64,000 bases of DNA from Natronospirales bacterium. Lineage in GTDB: Bacteria; Pseudomonadota; Gammaproteobacteria; Natronospirales; REEB76. Numbering within the stretch: position 1 is the stretch's first letter; each line of letters begins with the position of its first letter. This document shows positions 19,387-27,857 of this stretch, one piece after another. The stretch lies in the NCBI GenBank assembly GCA_021816765.1, contig JAKAXB010000005.1, forward strand, positions 114,514-178,513, read 5' to 3'. The notes beneath the pieces are model-generated. The model did not search any database and had not been told where the DNA came from. It worked only from the letters and a program-made list of their open reading frames with translations. Position numbers and translations under genes: made by a program.

Positions 19387-19587
19387 CGCAGGACGTGTTC
19401 CAGGGAGGGGTACCGCACGCTTTTCGTCCTTATATTGATATGCCCTGCAGGACGGAAATTCCGGCCTGGATTCCAGATATCCTGATAAAATCAGCGCGTG
19501 TGTCTTGTCCGGTAACGCCTCCCGCCTCGGAGGAGCAGGCCGGGCTGTTTATTTCAAGCTCAAGCTTGCACAAGAGGTGGTATACCA

Positions 19588-20607
19588 ATGAATTTGCAGG
19601 AACTGGAACGTATTACCCATTGGATGGTGGCGGATAGCCGCGGCCTTCTGGCAGCCGACGAAAGTACCGGCACTATCGAGAAGCGCTTCAAAGCGATCGG
19701 TATCGTATCTACGGAAGAGACCCGCCGTGCCTACCGTGAGATGCTGTTCACCACACCGGGGGTGGAGAAGTTCATCAGCGGCGCCATCATGTACGACGAA
19801 ACCATCCGCCAGAAGACTCACGCGGGCGTGCCGTTTGCGGAATGGCAGACCAGGCTCGGCATCGTGCCCGGCATCAAGGTAGACAAGGGTACCAAGCCCC
19901 TGGCAGGCAGCCCGGCCGAGAAAATCACCGAAGGTCTTGATGGTTTGCGGGAGCGCCTGCAGGAATATCGTGGCCTCGGCGCACGTTTCGCCAAATGGCG
20001 CGCGGTAATCACTATCGGCGAGGGCATTCCCACGCAGTACTGTCTGCATGCCAACGCCCAGGCATTGGCGCGCTATGCGGCGCTCTGCCAGGAGGCGGGT
20101 CTGGTACCCATCGTGGAACCGGAAGTGCTCATGGACGGGGCTCATACCATCGAACGTTGTGTCGAGGTGACCAGCGCGACGCTCAAAATCGTATTCGATG
20201 AACTCTATATCCATCGTGTGGTTCTGGAGGGCATGATCCTTAAACCCAACATGGTTATTAGCGGCATGCAGTGCCCGCAGCAGGCGGGGGTGGATTGGGT
20301 GGCCCGCGAAACCCTGAGGGTTCTGAAGAGGTGCGTGCCGACCGCGGTGCCGGGAATCATGTTCCTGTCCGGTGGTCAGAGCGCCGAAGTGGCGACGGCC
20401 CATCTGAATGCCATAAATGCTCTGGGATCGCAGCCCTGGAAGCTAAGTTTTTCCTACGGCCGGGCCCTGCAGGCACCCGCCTTGGAAGTCTGGAGAGGCC
20501 AGGAAACCAACAAAGCGGCGGCACAGAGCGTGTTTTTCCACCGCTCCAAGTGCAACAGCGCTGCCTGTACAGGTTCGTACACGGCCCAGATGGAGAAAGC
20601 CGCCTGA
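19588..20607 (+). CDS. Fructose-bisphosphate aldolase, class I
   Basis: Schiff-base aldolase of glycolysis and gluconeogenesis, 339 residues, of the animal/plant-like class I family. Conserved features are LLAADESTGTIEKRF near the N-terminus, LVPIVEPEVLMDG, and the Schiff-base lysine in EGMILKPNMV (Lys219). The phosphate-binding end is MFLSGGQSAEVATAHLNAIN. An AGAGGTGG ribosome site precedes ATG 19588. Class I aldolases of this kind occur in scattered bacteria, often those fixing CO2 or using gluconeogenesis. The gene stands alone. Confidence 0.93.
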   Translation: MNLQELERITHWMVADSRGLLAADESTGTIEKRFKAIGIVSTEETRRAYREMLFTTPGVEKFISGAIMYDETIRQKTHAGVPFAEWQTRLGIVPGIKVDKGTKPLAGSPAEKITEGLDGLRERLQEYRGLGARFAKWRAVITIGEGIPTQYCLHANAQALARYAALCQEAGLVPIVEPEVLMDGAHTIERCVEVTSATLKIVFDELYIHRVVLEGMILKPNMVISGMQCPQQAGVDWVARETLRVLKRCVPTAVPGIMFLSGGQSAEVATAHLNAINALGSQPWKLSFSYGRALQAPALEVWRGQETNKAAAQSVFFHRSKCNSAACTGSYTAQMEKAA

Positions 20608-20894
20608 GCAGCCCACAGGCAGGGTTTAACGTGGTATTGGCGTGGATTGACCACGGTGTGTAACTTGGCGGGCTGGGCAGTACCGGCCGGCGATCACTTC
20701 CGCGATGCGTTTTGACCCGTGCTACTTTGGAAGAGGGGCCAATGTCACGCGAAGACAGGGGTCGCAAGCGGGAGTAGGTGTATTTTAAGGCTTAGTTGAC
20801 GGGACGGAATAGTAAATTTAGACTAGACCGTCCAGTCTAAATCTCTATATTCCCGTAAGTAGGGCAGGGATTCTACACACAAATAGGTAAGGCC
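20608..20894 (+). other. Intergenic region between aldolase and mla operon
   Basis: 287 bases without a gene. The left part shows nothing notable. The right part holds the mla promoter and the palindrome described separately. About 50 bases of leader remain between the palindrome and the mlaF start. Confidence 0.6.
20796..20842 (+). promoter_or_regulatory. mla promoter overlapped by a palindromic operator
   Basis: TTGACG at 20796-20801 and TAGACT at 20819-20824 are 17 bases apart, a good sigma-70 promoter. The interrupted palindrome ATTTAGACT (20816-20824) / AGTCTAAAT (20834-20842), with spacer AGACCGTCC, covers the -10 element and the expected start site. Its size and form fit the operators of TetR-type repressors (inference); no such regulator is in the window. 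Confidence 0.65.
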
Positions 20895-21722
20895 ATGGCG
20901 ATACACGACCTTAAACATAGCGATAATGTGGTGGAAATCACTGGCCTCAAATACCGGGTCGGCAACAAAGCCATCTTTGACCGCCTGAACGTCAGCATCC
21001 CCCGCGGCAAGATCACCGCCATCATGGGGCCGAGCGGTACCGGCAAGACCACGCTGCTGCGCGTCATGACCGGGCAGGTGCTGGCGGACCGCGGACGGGT
21101 ATGGGTGGAAGGCAAGAATATCGCGCGGCTGTCCATTGACGAACTCTACGACCTGCGCAAGCAGATGGGCTTCCTGTTCCAGAATGGCGCGCTATTCACC
21201 GACAACACGGTGTATGAGAACGTGGCCTTTCCGCTGCGTGAGCACACCAAGTTGCCGGAAAATCTGATCCGCCACGTGGTGCTGATGAAACTGCAGGCGG
21301 TAGGGTTGCGCGGCGCCGCGAATCTGATGCCTGCTGAACTCTCCGGTGGCATGGCCCGGCGTGTGGCACTGGCACGTGCCATTGCGCTGGATCCCAAGAT
21401 CATTTTTTACGATGAACCGTTCACCGGACTTGATCCCATCTCCATGGGTGTCATCGTGCGTCTCATCCGCGTGCTCAACGACAGCCTTGGGCTGACCAGC
21501 ATCATCGTGTCACACGATGTGGAGGAAGTGTCTTCGGTGTCGGATCACAGTTATCTCATCTCCGATGGTAAAGTGGTGGCCTACGGTACACCGGAGGAAC
21601 TGGAACACAATAAATCCGCCTGGGTGCGGCAATTCATGAAGGGTCTGGCGGATGGACCGGTGCCGTTTCACTATCCGGCACCGGACTACGCCGGCCAACT
21701 ACTGGGTGAGGAACAAGCCTGA
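20895..21722 (+). CDS. mlaF: Phospholipid ABC transporter ATP-binding protein MlaF
   Basis: ATPase of the Mla system, which moves phospholipids between the membranes and keeps outer-membrane asymmetry. The 275-residue protein has Walker A GPSGTGKTTLLRV, Q-loop FLFQNGALF, signature AELSGGMARRVALARA, Walker B KIIFYDEPFTGLDP, and the switch His in IIVSHD. The LSGGM signature and the QNGALF motif distinguish MlaF from other ATPases. It is the first gene of mlaFEDCB, with a start overlapping mlaE. Confidence 0.96.
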   Translation: MAIHDLKHSDNVVEITGLKYRVGNKAIFDRLNVSIPRGKITAIMGPSGTGKTTLLRVMTGQVLADRGRVWVEGKNIARLSIDELYDLRKQMGFLFQNGALFTDNTVYENVAFPLREHTKLPENLIRHVVLMKLQAVGLRGAANLMPAELSGGMARRVALARAIALDPKIIFYDEPFTGLDPISMGVIVRLIRVLNDSLGLTSIIVSHDVEEVSSVSDHSYLISDGKVVAYGTPEELEHNKSAWVRQFMKGLADGPVPFHYPAPDYAGQLLGEEQA

Positions 21723-22507
21723 TGCGGTTTTTGCTGCGCGAAATTTATTATATCGCCCTCGATTTCCTGCAGGGTGTAGGCTCCATCTGCCTGTTCCTGT
21801 TCCGTTTGCTGCGCTACACACCGACAGCATTGCTGCGCTGGCGGATCGTCTGGCAACAAATCTACTCCGTGGGAGCCATGTCGCTGGTGCTGATCATGGT
21901 GTCCGGTTTGTTCGTCGGCATGGTGATGGCTCTTGAGAGCTACCATGTCCTCGTCAAATTTGCCGCAACCGCCGCTTTAGGAACCGGTGTTGCGTTGTCA
22001 ATATTGCGCGAACTCGGTCCGGTGGTGACCGCGCTCTTGTTCGCCGGTCGTGCCGGTACGGCGCTCACTTCCGAAATTGGCCTGATGCGTGCCACGGAGC
22101 AGCTCGCCGGCATGGAAATGATGGCGGTGGATCCGGTCAGGCGTATCGTGGTGCCGCGGTTCATCGCCGGTGCAGTTTCAGTTCCGCTGCTCACCATGAT
22201 TTTCTGCGCAATCGCCATCCTGGGCGGCTATTATGTGGGCGTGGATCTGATGGGTGTGGATCAGGGTGCTTTCTGGTCCCAGATGCGCGTGAACGTGGAT
22301 CTCGTGGATGACATCCTGAAAAGCGTTGTCATCAAGAGTATCGTGTTCGGCGGTGCCATCAGCCTGATCGCCGTCTATGAGGGATATTATTCACTTCCCA
22401 CCGCGGAGGGCGTGAGCCGGGCGACTACGCGTACCGTAGTCAACAGCTCACTCGCCGTTCTGGCGCTGGATTACCTGTTAACCGCTTTACTGTTTCATGG
22501 AGCTTGA
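21722..22507 (+). CDS. mlaE: Phospholipid ABC transporter permease MlaE
   Basis: Inner-membrane permease of 261 residues in the MlaE/YrbE family, with five or six membrane segments and the conserved cores LRELGPVVTALLFAGRAGTA and MRATEQLAGMEMMAVDP. Its start shares one base with the mlaF stop. Together with MlaF it forms the MlaFEDB complex. Confidence 0.96.
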   Translation: MRFLLREIYYIALDFLQGVGSICLFLFRLLRYTPTALLRWRIVWQQIYSVGAMSLVLIMVSGLFVGMVMALESYHVLVKFAATAALGTGVALSILRELGPVVTALLFAGRAGTALTSEIGLMRATEQLAGMEMMAVDPVRRIVVPRFIAGAVSVPLLTMIFCAIAILGGYYVGVDLMGVDQGAFWSQMRVNVDLVDDILKSVVIKSIVFGGAISLIAVYEGYYSLPTAEGVSRATTRTVVNSSLAVLALDYLLTALLFHGA

Positions 22508-22510
22508 ATC

Positions 22511-22981
22511 ATGCGGCAGACACGCACCATCGAGATCAGCACGGGTTTTTTCATCATTCTCGGTTTTGCCTCCCTGTTCTTCCTGGCGACGCAAACCACC
22601 AATATCCAGGCCTACAGCGGTAACAGTGGCTATACGGTGACCGCAAGCTTCACCAATGTGGGCGGCCTCAAAGTGCGGGCTCCGGTGACCATGGCGGGTG
22701 TACACGTGGGGCAGGTCACCGCAATACACCTGGACCCGCGCACCTTCAGTGCCATTGTCAGTATGCAGATCAGTCAGCGTTATAATCAGATTCCGGATGA
22801 TTCCAGCGCCAGCATTCTGACCTCCGGCTTGCTGGGCGAACAGTATATTGGACTTACACCAGGCGGTTCCGAGGCTTTTCTCAAGAATGGCAGCAGGATC
22901 CAGCTCACCCAGTCAGCCATCATTCTGGAAAACCTGATTGGCCAACTATTGTTCAACAAGGCGTCTTCAGGGAGCAAATGA
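22511..22981 (+). CDS. mlaD: Phospholipid transporter MCE-domain protein MlaD
   Basis: 156-residue protein with one N-terminal membrane helix (about 10-30, FFIILGFASLFFLATQ) and a single MCE domain (YTVTASFTNVGGLKVRAPVTM, GVHVGQV). It forms the periplasmic hexameric ring that receives lipid from MlaC. Length is typical of the proteobacterial single-MCE form. Its stop overlaps the mlaC start region. Confidence 0.95.
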   Translation: MRQTRTIEISTGFFIILGFASLFFLATQTTNIQAYSGNSGYTVTASFTNVGGLKVRAPVTMAGVHVGQVTAIHLDPRTFSAIVSMQISQRYNQIPDDSSASILTSGLLGEQYIGLTPGGSEAFLKNGSRIQLTQSAIILENLIGQLLFNKASSGSK

Positions 22982-23634
22982 TGCGCATCAAGAACCTGCT
23001 CATTCCATTCATGGCATTGTTTCTAAGTCTGCCGGCGTTGGCGGATACCACCACGTCCGCGCCCATGCCGCCGGATCAGGTGATCGAGCAGACCGCGAAG
23101 CAGATGTTCGCGGCCGTGAACGGCCACCAGGCCGAACTTAAGCGGCATTCTCAGGAACTCTATGGGATTATTGGCAAGATACTGTTGCCGCACTTTGACC
23201 TCAATTACGCCTCGCGTCTGGTGCTCGGCCCCTACTGGCGCAGTGCCACATCGGCGCAGCGCAAGGCGTTTGAGGATGCGTTTTATAAATACCTGGTGCA
23301 CAGTTATGCCGATGGCTTGCTGAAAGGCAATTACTCAGAGCACAACATACAGGTGGAGCCGTGGCGCGGCCGTCCCAGCGATACCCGGGCCATGGTGCGC
23401 AGCAAGGTGATGACTGGCAACCGTCCGCCGGTGGAGGTGGATTACGCCATGGTGCGCACCCAGGATGGCTGGAAGGCCTTTGATGTCACCATCGAAGGTA
23501 TCTCTTATGTCTTGAATTATCGTAACCAGTTCGGTCCCGAAATCCAGCAAACGAGTCTGGACGCGCTTATCAAGCGTCTTAATGCCGAGGCTGAAAAGGG
23601 GCCGGCACCACAACCGCATGGCGGTGGATCCTGA
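22978..23634 (+). CDS. mlaC: Periplasmic phospholipid-binding protein MlaC
   Basis: Soluble lipid shuttle of the Mla pathway, 218 residues. It has a signal peptide (KNLLIPFMALFLSLPALA) and a Ttg2/MlaC domain with LPHFDLNYASRLVLGPYWR, WKAFDVTIEGISYVLNYRNQF. Two adjacent ATGs (22978, 22981) could each be the start. It ends in a short His/Gly tail (PQPHGGGS). The order after mlaD and before mlaB is standard. Confidence 0.94.
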   Translation: MMRIKNLLIPFMALFLSLPALADTTTSAPMPPDQVIEQTAKQMFAAVNGHQAELKRHSQELYGIIGKILLPHFDLNYASRLVLGPYWRSATSAQRKAFEDAFYKYLVHSYADGLLKGNYSEHNIQVEPWRGRPSDTRAMVRSKVMTGNRPPVEVDYAMVRTQDGWKAFDVTIEGISYVLNYRNQFGPEIQQTSLDALIKRLNAEAEKGPAPQPHGGGS

Positions 23635-23936
23635 TGGAAAAAATAGCGATTGAGGACATCGGAGCGGGCCGGTTTCGGGTCGAAGGTCAGCTCAATTTTG
23701 CTACTGTAACCAGGGCATTGGAAACCAGCCGGGGTTTATTTGCCAAAGAACAGGCCATCCGATTGGATCTATCCGGGGTTACAGCTACTGACAGTGCAGG
23801 CTTGGCCTTACTGGTCGAATGGGTGATCCGGGCCCGTCAGGGGAAATGTCAGCTCACGTATTCCCATGTACCACAGCAGATACTCGCTATTGCCCGCATC
23901 AGCGACGTGGATACCATGCTGCCTACGGCAGAGTAA
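23634..23936 (+). CDS. mlaB: STAS-domain protein MlaB
   Basis: Small cytoplasmic STAS protein of 100 residues that binds MlaF and stabilises the complex. The core LDLSGVTATDSAGLALLVEW is the STAS signature around the conserved Asp-Ser. The start shares a base with the mlaC stop. The operon appears to end here: the ibaG and murA genes that follow in many gammaproteobacteria are absent. Confidence 0.92.
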   Translation: MEKIAIEDIGAGRFRVEGQLNFATVTRALETSRGLFAKEQAIRLDLSGVTATDSAGLALLVEWVIRARQGKCQLTYSHVPQQILAIARISDVDTMLPTAE

Positions 23937-24163
23937 GCCAGACACCTACTGCTGTTTCTTTCCTGCTCATGCCATGGCGTGCGACGCGCGTAATATCCGG
24001 GTTGACGCCGGGTCAGGCAGTTGGCGGATAGATCAGTTTCTCAACTGGCCGCCGCGTCAGGATGGAGGCAAGACATCCCCTGATATTGCCGGTGTTGGGA
24101 TGCACACCATATAACCCACTCCCGGCAGCAGTCAGAGGAACACAGGGGTGGGATCCAAAGAAT

Positions 24164-24838
24164 CTATTTTTCTCCACTGTGTTCCAAGGTCAAGATGTCA
24201 TGGGTTATGTGGTTGATTAAACCCTTGAATCCCTCTTTATTCAGGATTTCAATATACTGTGCTTGTTTCAGGGATAAGTTACTTACTCCATCAGCTACCA
24301 CATTCATAATAAGCCAATGGTCATTGATCTTGTGCAACAAGTAATCAAATTTATGCCTGGTGCCGTCAGACTCAACAAATAAAGTGCGGACTACCAAAAA
24401 GAATCGATACTGTTGTTCGTCGAGTCCGGTGAATGCCTCTCCAGAAAATCGGGTAAACTGCCCTGCATAGTTAGCAACAGTAAGGTCCAATAATTTATCA
24501 ATCAGGGTCTGCTTTTGTGCGGCGCTGAATTTTGACCAATAAGGTCCGACGACGGTTCTGGCAATGAAAGGTATGTCAAAACTGGTCACAACTATCGGCC
24601 TGATCAGTCGGTATCTGCCCCGATAACCGGCGGACTTCCCAGCTTTCATTATCGTAAGCAAGCCTGCATCTAAATGTTTCACGACTTGAATGGCGGAGGG
24701 ACTGATACTGGCAACAGCATTGGAGGGTGCAATGTGTCCTGCTTCGCCATGGGCAAACGATGTGGCGTATATGCATAAAGAAACGGCAAGCAGGACTGTG
24801 CTGGATAATACTCTCATGCCCATGTTTTTATAGATCAT
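24164..24838 (-). CDS. MlaC/Ttg2/HpnM-like periplasmic lipid-binding protein (second copy)
   Basis: 224-residue exported protein of the MlaC superfamily, converging on the mla operon. It has a signal peptide (RVLSSTVLLAVSLCIYATSFA) and the Ttg2-like core FDIPFIARTVVGPYWSKFSA, with LLHKINDHWLIMNVVADGVS near the end. It differs strongly from the MlaC at 22978-23634 and is lower in GC by eye, so it is not a recent duplicate. An AAGGAG site precedes ATG 24838. Such paralogs include HpnM of hopanoid transport; no hopanoid genes are near, so the lipid is unknown. Confidence 0.75.
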   Translation of the reverse strand: MIYKNMGMRVLSSTVLLAVSLCIYATSFAHGEAGHIAPSNAVASISPSAIQVVKHLDAGLLTIMKAGKSAGYRGRYRLIRPIVVTSFDIPFIARTVVGPYWSKFSAAQKQTLIDKLLDLTVANYAGQFTRFSGEAFTGLDEQQYRFFLVVRTLFVESDGTRHKFDYLLHKINDHWLIMNVVADGVSNLSLKQAQYIEILNKEGFKGLINHITHDILTLEHSGEK

Positions 24839-25357
24839 TGTTAATTGCTCCTTGTATCAATCCGAATGCGCATTAGTCAGTGCATATTAAACCGCCACCG
24901 CGCCCGATCAGTCTACCGGTAAACCCTTGGCAGGGCATCTGCTAAGCAGCGTGACGCTGGGCGTGTCGTGTAGATACACTGTTTTTTGCGCTATTTGATA
25001 AAAGGGGCTGGGTTGTCCATATAATCACCGGCAAGTGCCAGCCGATAAGGTGGTAGATACGAGCGAGCGGAGATTGACCAACGGAAGAGATTGCCGATGA
25101 ACATTTTTTTGTGCCCGATGGATGGTTGGCTGAGGTACTGGGAGAAACAGCGTCTGTATTGATGATCAGCGCCTCAGGCAGACCGGCATGAGGTTCAGTG
25201 CCTGGTATCATGGATTCGATCGTCATATGTTACCAAGTGCAACCGGTGTGGATGATGAATCGTAGCTGTCAGAAGCTGAGGGTTCTCATGAGTTTATGGT
25301 TGAGCACGCTGGATAGATCACGGAGGGACGCTATCGTTTTGGTTAACCAAAAGAAAT
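24839..25357. other. Region without clear genes
   Basis: A minus-strand frame at 24942-25226 (94 codons) has no ribosome site I can see and no recognisable motif, and I do not accept it as a gene. The stretch is of mixed composition and may contain decayed sequence. At its right end is a perfect 16-base palindrome TTTTGGTTAACCAAAA (25337-25352), which overlaps the T-tract of the terminator that follows. Confidence 0.4.
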
Positions 25358-25381
25358 AAGGCGCGGAAGAATCCGCGCCTT
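25346..25381 (-). terminator. Rho-independent terminator of the repeat-protein gene
   Basis: On the minus strand the stem AAGGCGCGG / CCGCGCCTT (plus-strand 25358-25380) has a 6-base loop and is followed by ATTTCTTTT. It lies about 65 bases after the stop of the gene at 25445-25762. Confidence 0.8.
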
Positions 25382-25444
25382 ATATTTAACAGGAAACGGC
25401 GAAAAGGACTTGCGGCCGGCCATTGCCTGCATTCTTTTTCTCGA

Positions 25445-25762
25445 TTACTTATGCGCCGGCGGCGGCAATTTCTTCTCTTTCTTCATCATTTTCTTATGTT
25501 GCATCATTTTCTTATGCTGCATCATTTTTTTATGTTCCATCATCTTCTTGTGTTCCATCATCTTTTCATGCTCCATTTTCTCATGGCGCATCATCATTTC
25601 ATGTTTCTCTTCGCGTTTGGCAGCTTCTTTCTTTTTCAAAGCAGCCGTCCGGGAGGCGGGAGCCTGAGCACCGGATTGAGCTGGGGTGCCCTGCGCAAGT
25701 GCCACACCGGCAAATGCGAATAGCAAGCCAGTAACAAGACCAATCAGCAACTGACGTTTCAT
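25445..25762 (-). CDS. Exported Met/His/Lys-rich hexapeptide-repeat protein
   Basis: 105-residue protein with a clear signal peptide (KRQLLIGLVTGLLFAFAGVALA). A short Ala/Gln segment follows, then a Lys/Glu/His/Met-rich tail. Residues 63-92 are five tandem hexapeptides: MEHEKM, MEHKKM, MEHKKM, MQHKKM, MQHKKM. The tail ends in a Lys-rich PPPAHK. Met and His clusters in an exported protein suggest copper or other soft-metal binding, by analogy with known Met/His-rich periplasmic proteins. This is inference: no metal transporter is adjacent. A GGAG site precedes ATG 25762 and a terminator follows, so it is a single-gene unit. Confidence 0.75.
   Translation of the reverse strand: MKRQLLIGLVTGLLFAFAGVALAQGTPAQSGAQAPASRTAALKKKEAAKREEKHEMMMRHEKMEHEKMMEHKKMMEHKKMMQHKKMMQHKKMMKKEKKLPPPAHK
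25487..25576 (-). repeat. Five tandem 18-base units inside the repeat protein
   Basis: The DNA encoding residues 63-92 consists of five 18-base units that differ at a few positions. Several neighbouring units are nearly identical in DNA, so copy number may vary by slippage between strains. Confidence 0.8.
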
Positions 25763-26102
25763 CTGATGTACTCCGTGATTAAGTTAAGTAATTTTACAAA
25801 GCCGCTGCCGTCACTGAACCCTGACAACGGGCTGGGCCCAGCTGTCCCGTTTTCAAAAGGGCAGATTTTGCGTCTTTGATTTACCAGACCCCTGGTGTGT
25901 TGATATTCCTTTCGGTAATTCTGCGGTCCCTCGGGAGGGTTCATAACCACTCCCCCGGCAGGTCTGCCGAGCGGTACAGTATAGCTCGCCTATTTTTTCC
26001 TTGGTAGGGGCCCGCCAGCCGGTGCCGCCTATAACCTCCCTCTGGTGCTTTTAGCTGCTGGAAACGCCACCATCGAGCTTTTGCCACTGGCATAATGAGG
26101 CC
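25763..26102. other. Divergent intergenic region
   Basis: 340 bases between the minus-strand repeat protein and the plus-strand HD-GYP gene. It must hold both promoters, but I find no clear -35/-10 pair. It contains the palindrome GCTGGGCCCAGC at about 25830-25841 within a larger inverted repeat (GACAAC...). No gene is seen. Confidence 0.4.
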
Positions 26103-27347
26103 ATGAGAAAGATTTCTGTCTCCGATCTCCAGCCGGGCATGTACGTCTCAAAGCTGGATCGTCCCTGGTTGGAAAGCCCCTTTCCATTCCAAGGCTTCCT
26201 GGTCGAGTCGCGCGAACAACTGACGATGCTGCAGACAACCTGTCAGTACGTCTACATTGATGAAGACAGAACCACTGGCGGGGGGGGCAACTCCGAGCGC
26301 AAAACCCACAGTCGGGACTCCAATCGACCTGTTACGCTGACGAGGGAGCGCACCGATCTTACAGGTCTTGGCTGGCGGGGCCGGGAAAGCTTCCGCCATG
26401 ATATGCGCAAGGTGCTGTCAAGCAGGGGAAAGCTGCACCGACATGTACAGCACATGCTGGCGGACGCGCGTTTCGGACGTAGCGTGGATACGCGCGAGAT
26501 ACGCATACTGGTGCGAGAACTGGTGGATGTGGCAGTAGCAAATCCTGCTGCTGCCCTGTGGCTTACCAATCTCGAAACCAAGCACGAGTACACCGCATCC
26601 CATTGCCTCAATGTCTGTATTCTCGCAGTTGTATTCGGCTTGCACCTCGGATTATCGAAGGAATCCATCGAGGAATTGGCATTGGGAGCATTGCTGCATG
26701 ATATTGGCAAGATGCGCACGCCAGTATCCATTCTCGACAAGCCCGGGCTGCTTACCGAGGATGAATTCGACATTATGAAAAAACACCCTGTGGATGGTTT
26801 CAACATACTACGCAAGCACAAGGAAATTTCAGAAAAATCGCTTGAGATTGTCCAGTTGCATCATGAGAGGATAAGCGGTCATGGGTACCCATTCGGGCTG
26901 AAAGGCGATGAGATCCCTGTGCATGTGCGCATCGTGGCTATTGCAGATGTCTACGATGACATTACCAGCAACCGTGTGTACCACGAGGGCATCCCTGCGC
27001 ACACAGGTCTGAACATGATGTTCCATTGGGCACCGCGGGATTTCGGCGAGGATATGATGCAGGAGTTTATCCGTTGTATCGGCATCTATCCCATCGGCAG
27101 TCTCGTGGAGCTCAACAGTGGTGCACTGGGTATTGTTATGTCTACCAATCCCGCCAGCCGTCTGCGACCCATCGTAATGCTGATCCGCGACGCCGAGGGC
27201 AAGTCTTACGACCGTCGTCCGCTGATTAATCTGGCGACACCTTCTACTCGCGGCGGCGAACCGAAGTGGTCCATCAAACGCGTTATAGATCCCAAGCAAT
27301 ATGGCATTGACCTTGGGCGCATCGCTGAAATGGAAGCCGGCGTTTGA
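26103..27347 (+). CDS. HD-GYP domain protein, probable cyclic-di-GMP phosphodiesterase
   Basis: 414-residue cytoplasmic protein. The N-terminal 60 residues or so (SVSDLQPGMYVSKLDRPWL...FPFQGFLV) match the DUF3391 domain that often precedes HD-GYP. The HD-GYP domain spans about 150-330 with HD at 199-200 (LLHDIGKMRTP), HHE at 253-255 and GYP at 261-263, so the metal and substrate motifs are intact. A Ser/Arg-rich linker at 56-85 separates the two. The family hydrolyses cyclic-di-GMP to GMP. A diguanylate cyclase is 3 kb away on the other strand. Confidence 0.88.
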   Translation: MRKISVSDLQPGMYVSKLDRPWLESPFPFQGFLVESREQLTMLQTTCQYVYIDEDRTTGGGGNSERKTHSRDSNRPVTLTRERTDLTGLGWRGRESFRHDMRKVLSSRGKLHRHVQHMLADARFGRSVDTREIRILVRELVDVAVANPAAALWLTNLETKHEYTASHCLNVCILAVVFGLHLGLSKESIEELALGALLHDIGKMRTPVSILDKPGLLTEDEFDIMKKHPVDGFNILRKHKEISEKSLEIVQLHHERISGHGYPFGLKGDEIPVHVRIVAIADVYDDITSNRVYHEGIPAHTGLNMMFHWAPRDFGEDMMQEFIRCIGIYPIGSLVELNSGALGIVMSTNPASRLRPIVMLIRDAEGKSYDRRPLINLATPSTRGGEPKWSIKRVIDPKQYGIDLGRIAEMEAGV

Positions 27348-27362
27348 ACGACACTCCATTGA

Positions 27363-27785
27363 ATGCTTGAGGTAACATCTCACATCCGGCTCTACGAGAA
27401 CGAGTTGGTGTTCCGTTTTGTGCGCGCTTCGGGACCGGGCGGTCAGAACGTGAACAAGGTGGCGACGGCGGTGGAGCTGCGCTTTAACGTGGCCCGCAGC
27501 CGTTCGTTACCAGAGCAGGTACGGGTGCGTCTCGCGCAACTTGCAGGTCGGCGTCTTACAGTATCCGGTGAACTGGTGATTTTCGCGCAACGTTTTCGCT
27601 CTCAGGAGCGCAATCGTGCCGATGCAATCGAACGTCTGGTAACGCTTATCCGCCATGCTGCCGAGAATCCCAAACCGCGCAAGAAGACCAGACCGACGCG
27701 CGCTTCCAACCGAAAGCGTCTTGCTGGTAAACAACGCGATGCACGCAAGAAATACCTGCGGCGGTTACCAGACCAGAACGATTGA
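27363..27785 (+). CDS. arfB: Alternative ribosome-rescue factor ArfB (YaeJ)
   Basis: Peptidyl-tRNA hydrolase that frees stalled ribosomes. The 140-residue protein has the catalytic GGQ at 26-28 in ASGPGGQNVNKVATAVELRF and the basic, unstructured C-terminal tail (KPRKKTRPTRASNRKRLAGK) that enters the empty mRNA channel. Length and tail distinguish it from release factors 1 and 2. It begins 15 bases after the HD-GYP gene, so the two may be co-transcribed. Confidence 0.93.
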   Translation: MLEVTSHIRLYENELVFRFVRASGPGGQNVNKVATAVELRFNVARSRSLPEQVRVRLAQLAGRRLTVSGELVIFAQRFRSQERNRADAIERLVTLIRHAAENPKPRKKTRPTRASNRKRLAGKQRDARKKYLRRLPDQND

Positions 27786-27802
27786 ATGGCTTAAAGATGA
27801 AG

Positions 27803-27825
27803 ATGCCGGCTTGAAGCCGGCATCG
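27803..27825 (+). terminator. Hairpin after arfB, possible terminator
   Basis: GATGCCGGCTT / AGCCGGCATC form a near-perfect 10-bp stem with a tiny loop, 18 bases after the arfB stop. A T-rich tract does not follow directly on either strand, so it may act bidirectionally between the convergent genes or only protect the mRNA end. Confidence 0.55.
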
Positions 27826-27857
27826 TGAGCGTGGTTACGTGAGACGGTGAATATTTT

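Noticed and set aside
24942..25226. 94-codon minus-strand frame
   Set aside because: No ribosome site or motif found; likely chance in a gene-poor stretch.
25410..25734. Plus-strand frames rich in Phe/Ile/Ser opposite the repeat protein
   Set aside because: They arise from the complement of the Met/His/Lys repeat codons; the minus strand has the signal peptide, ribosome site and terminator.
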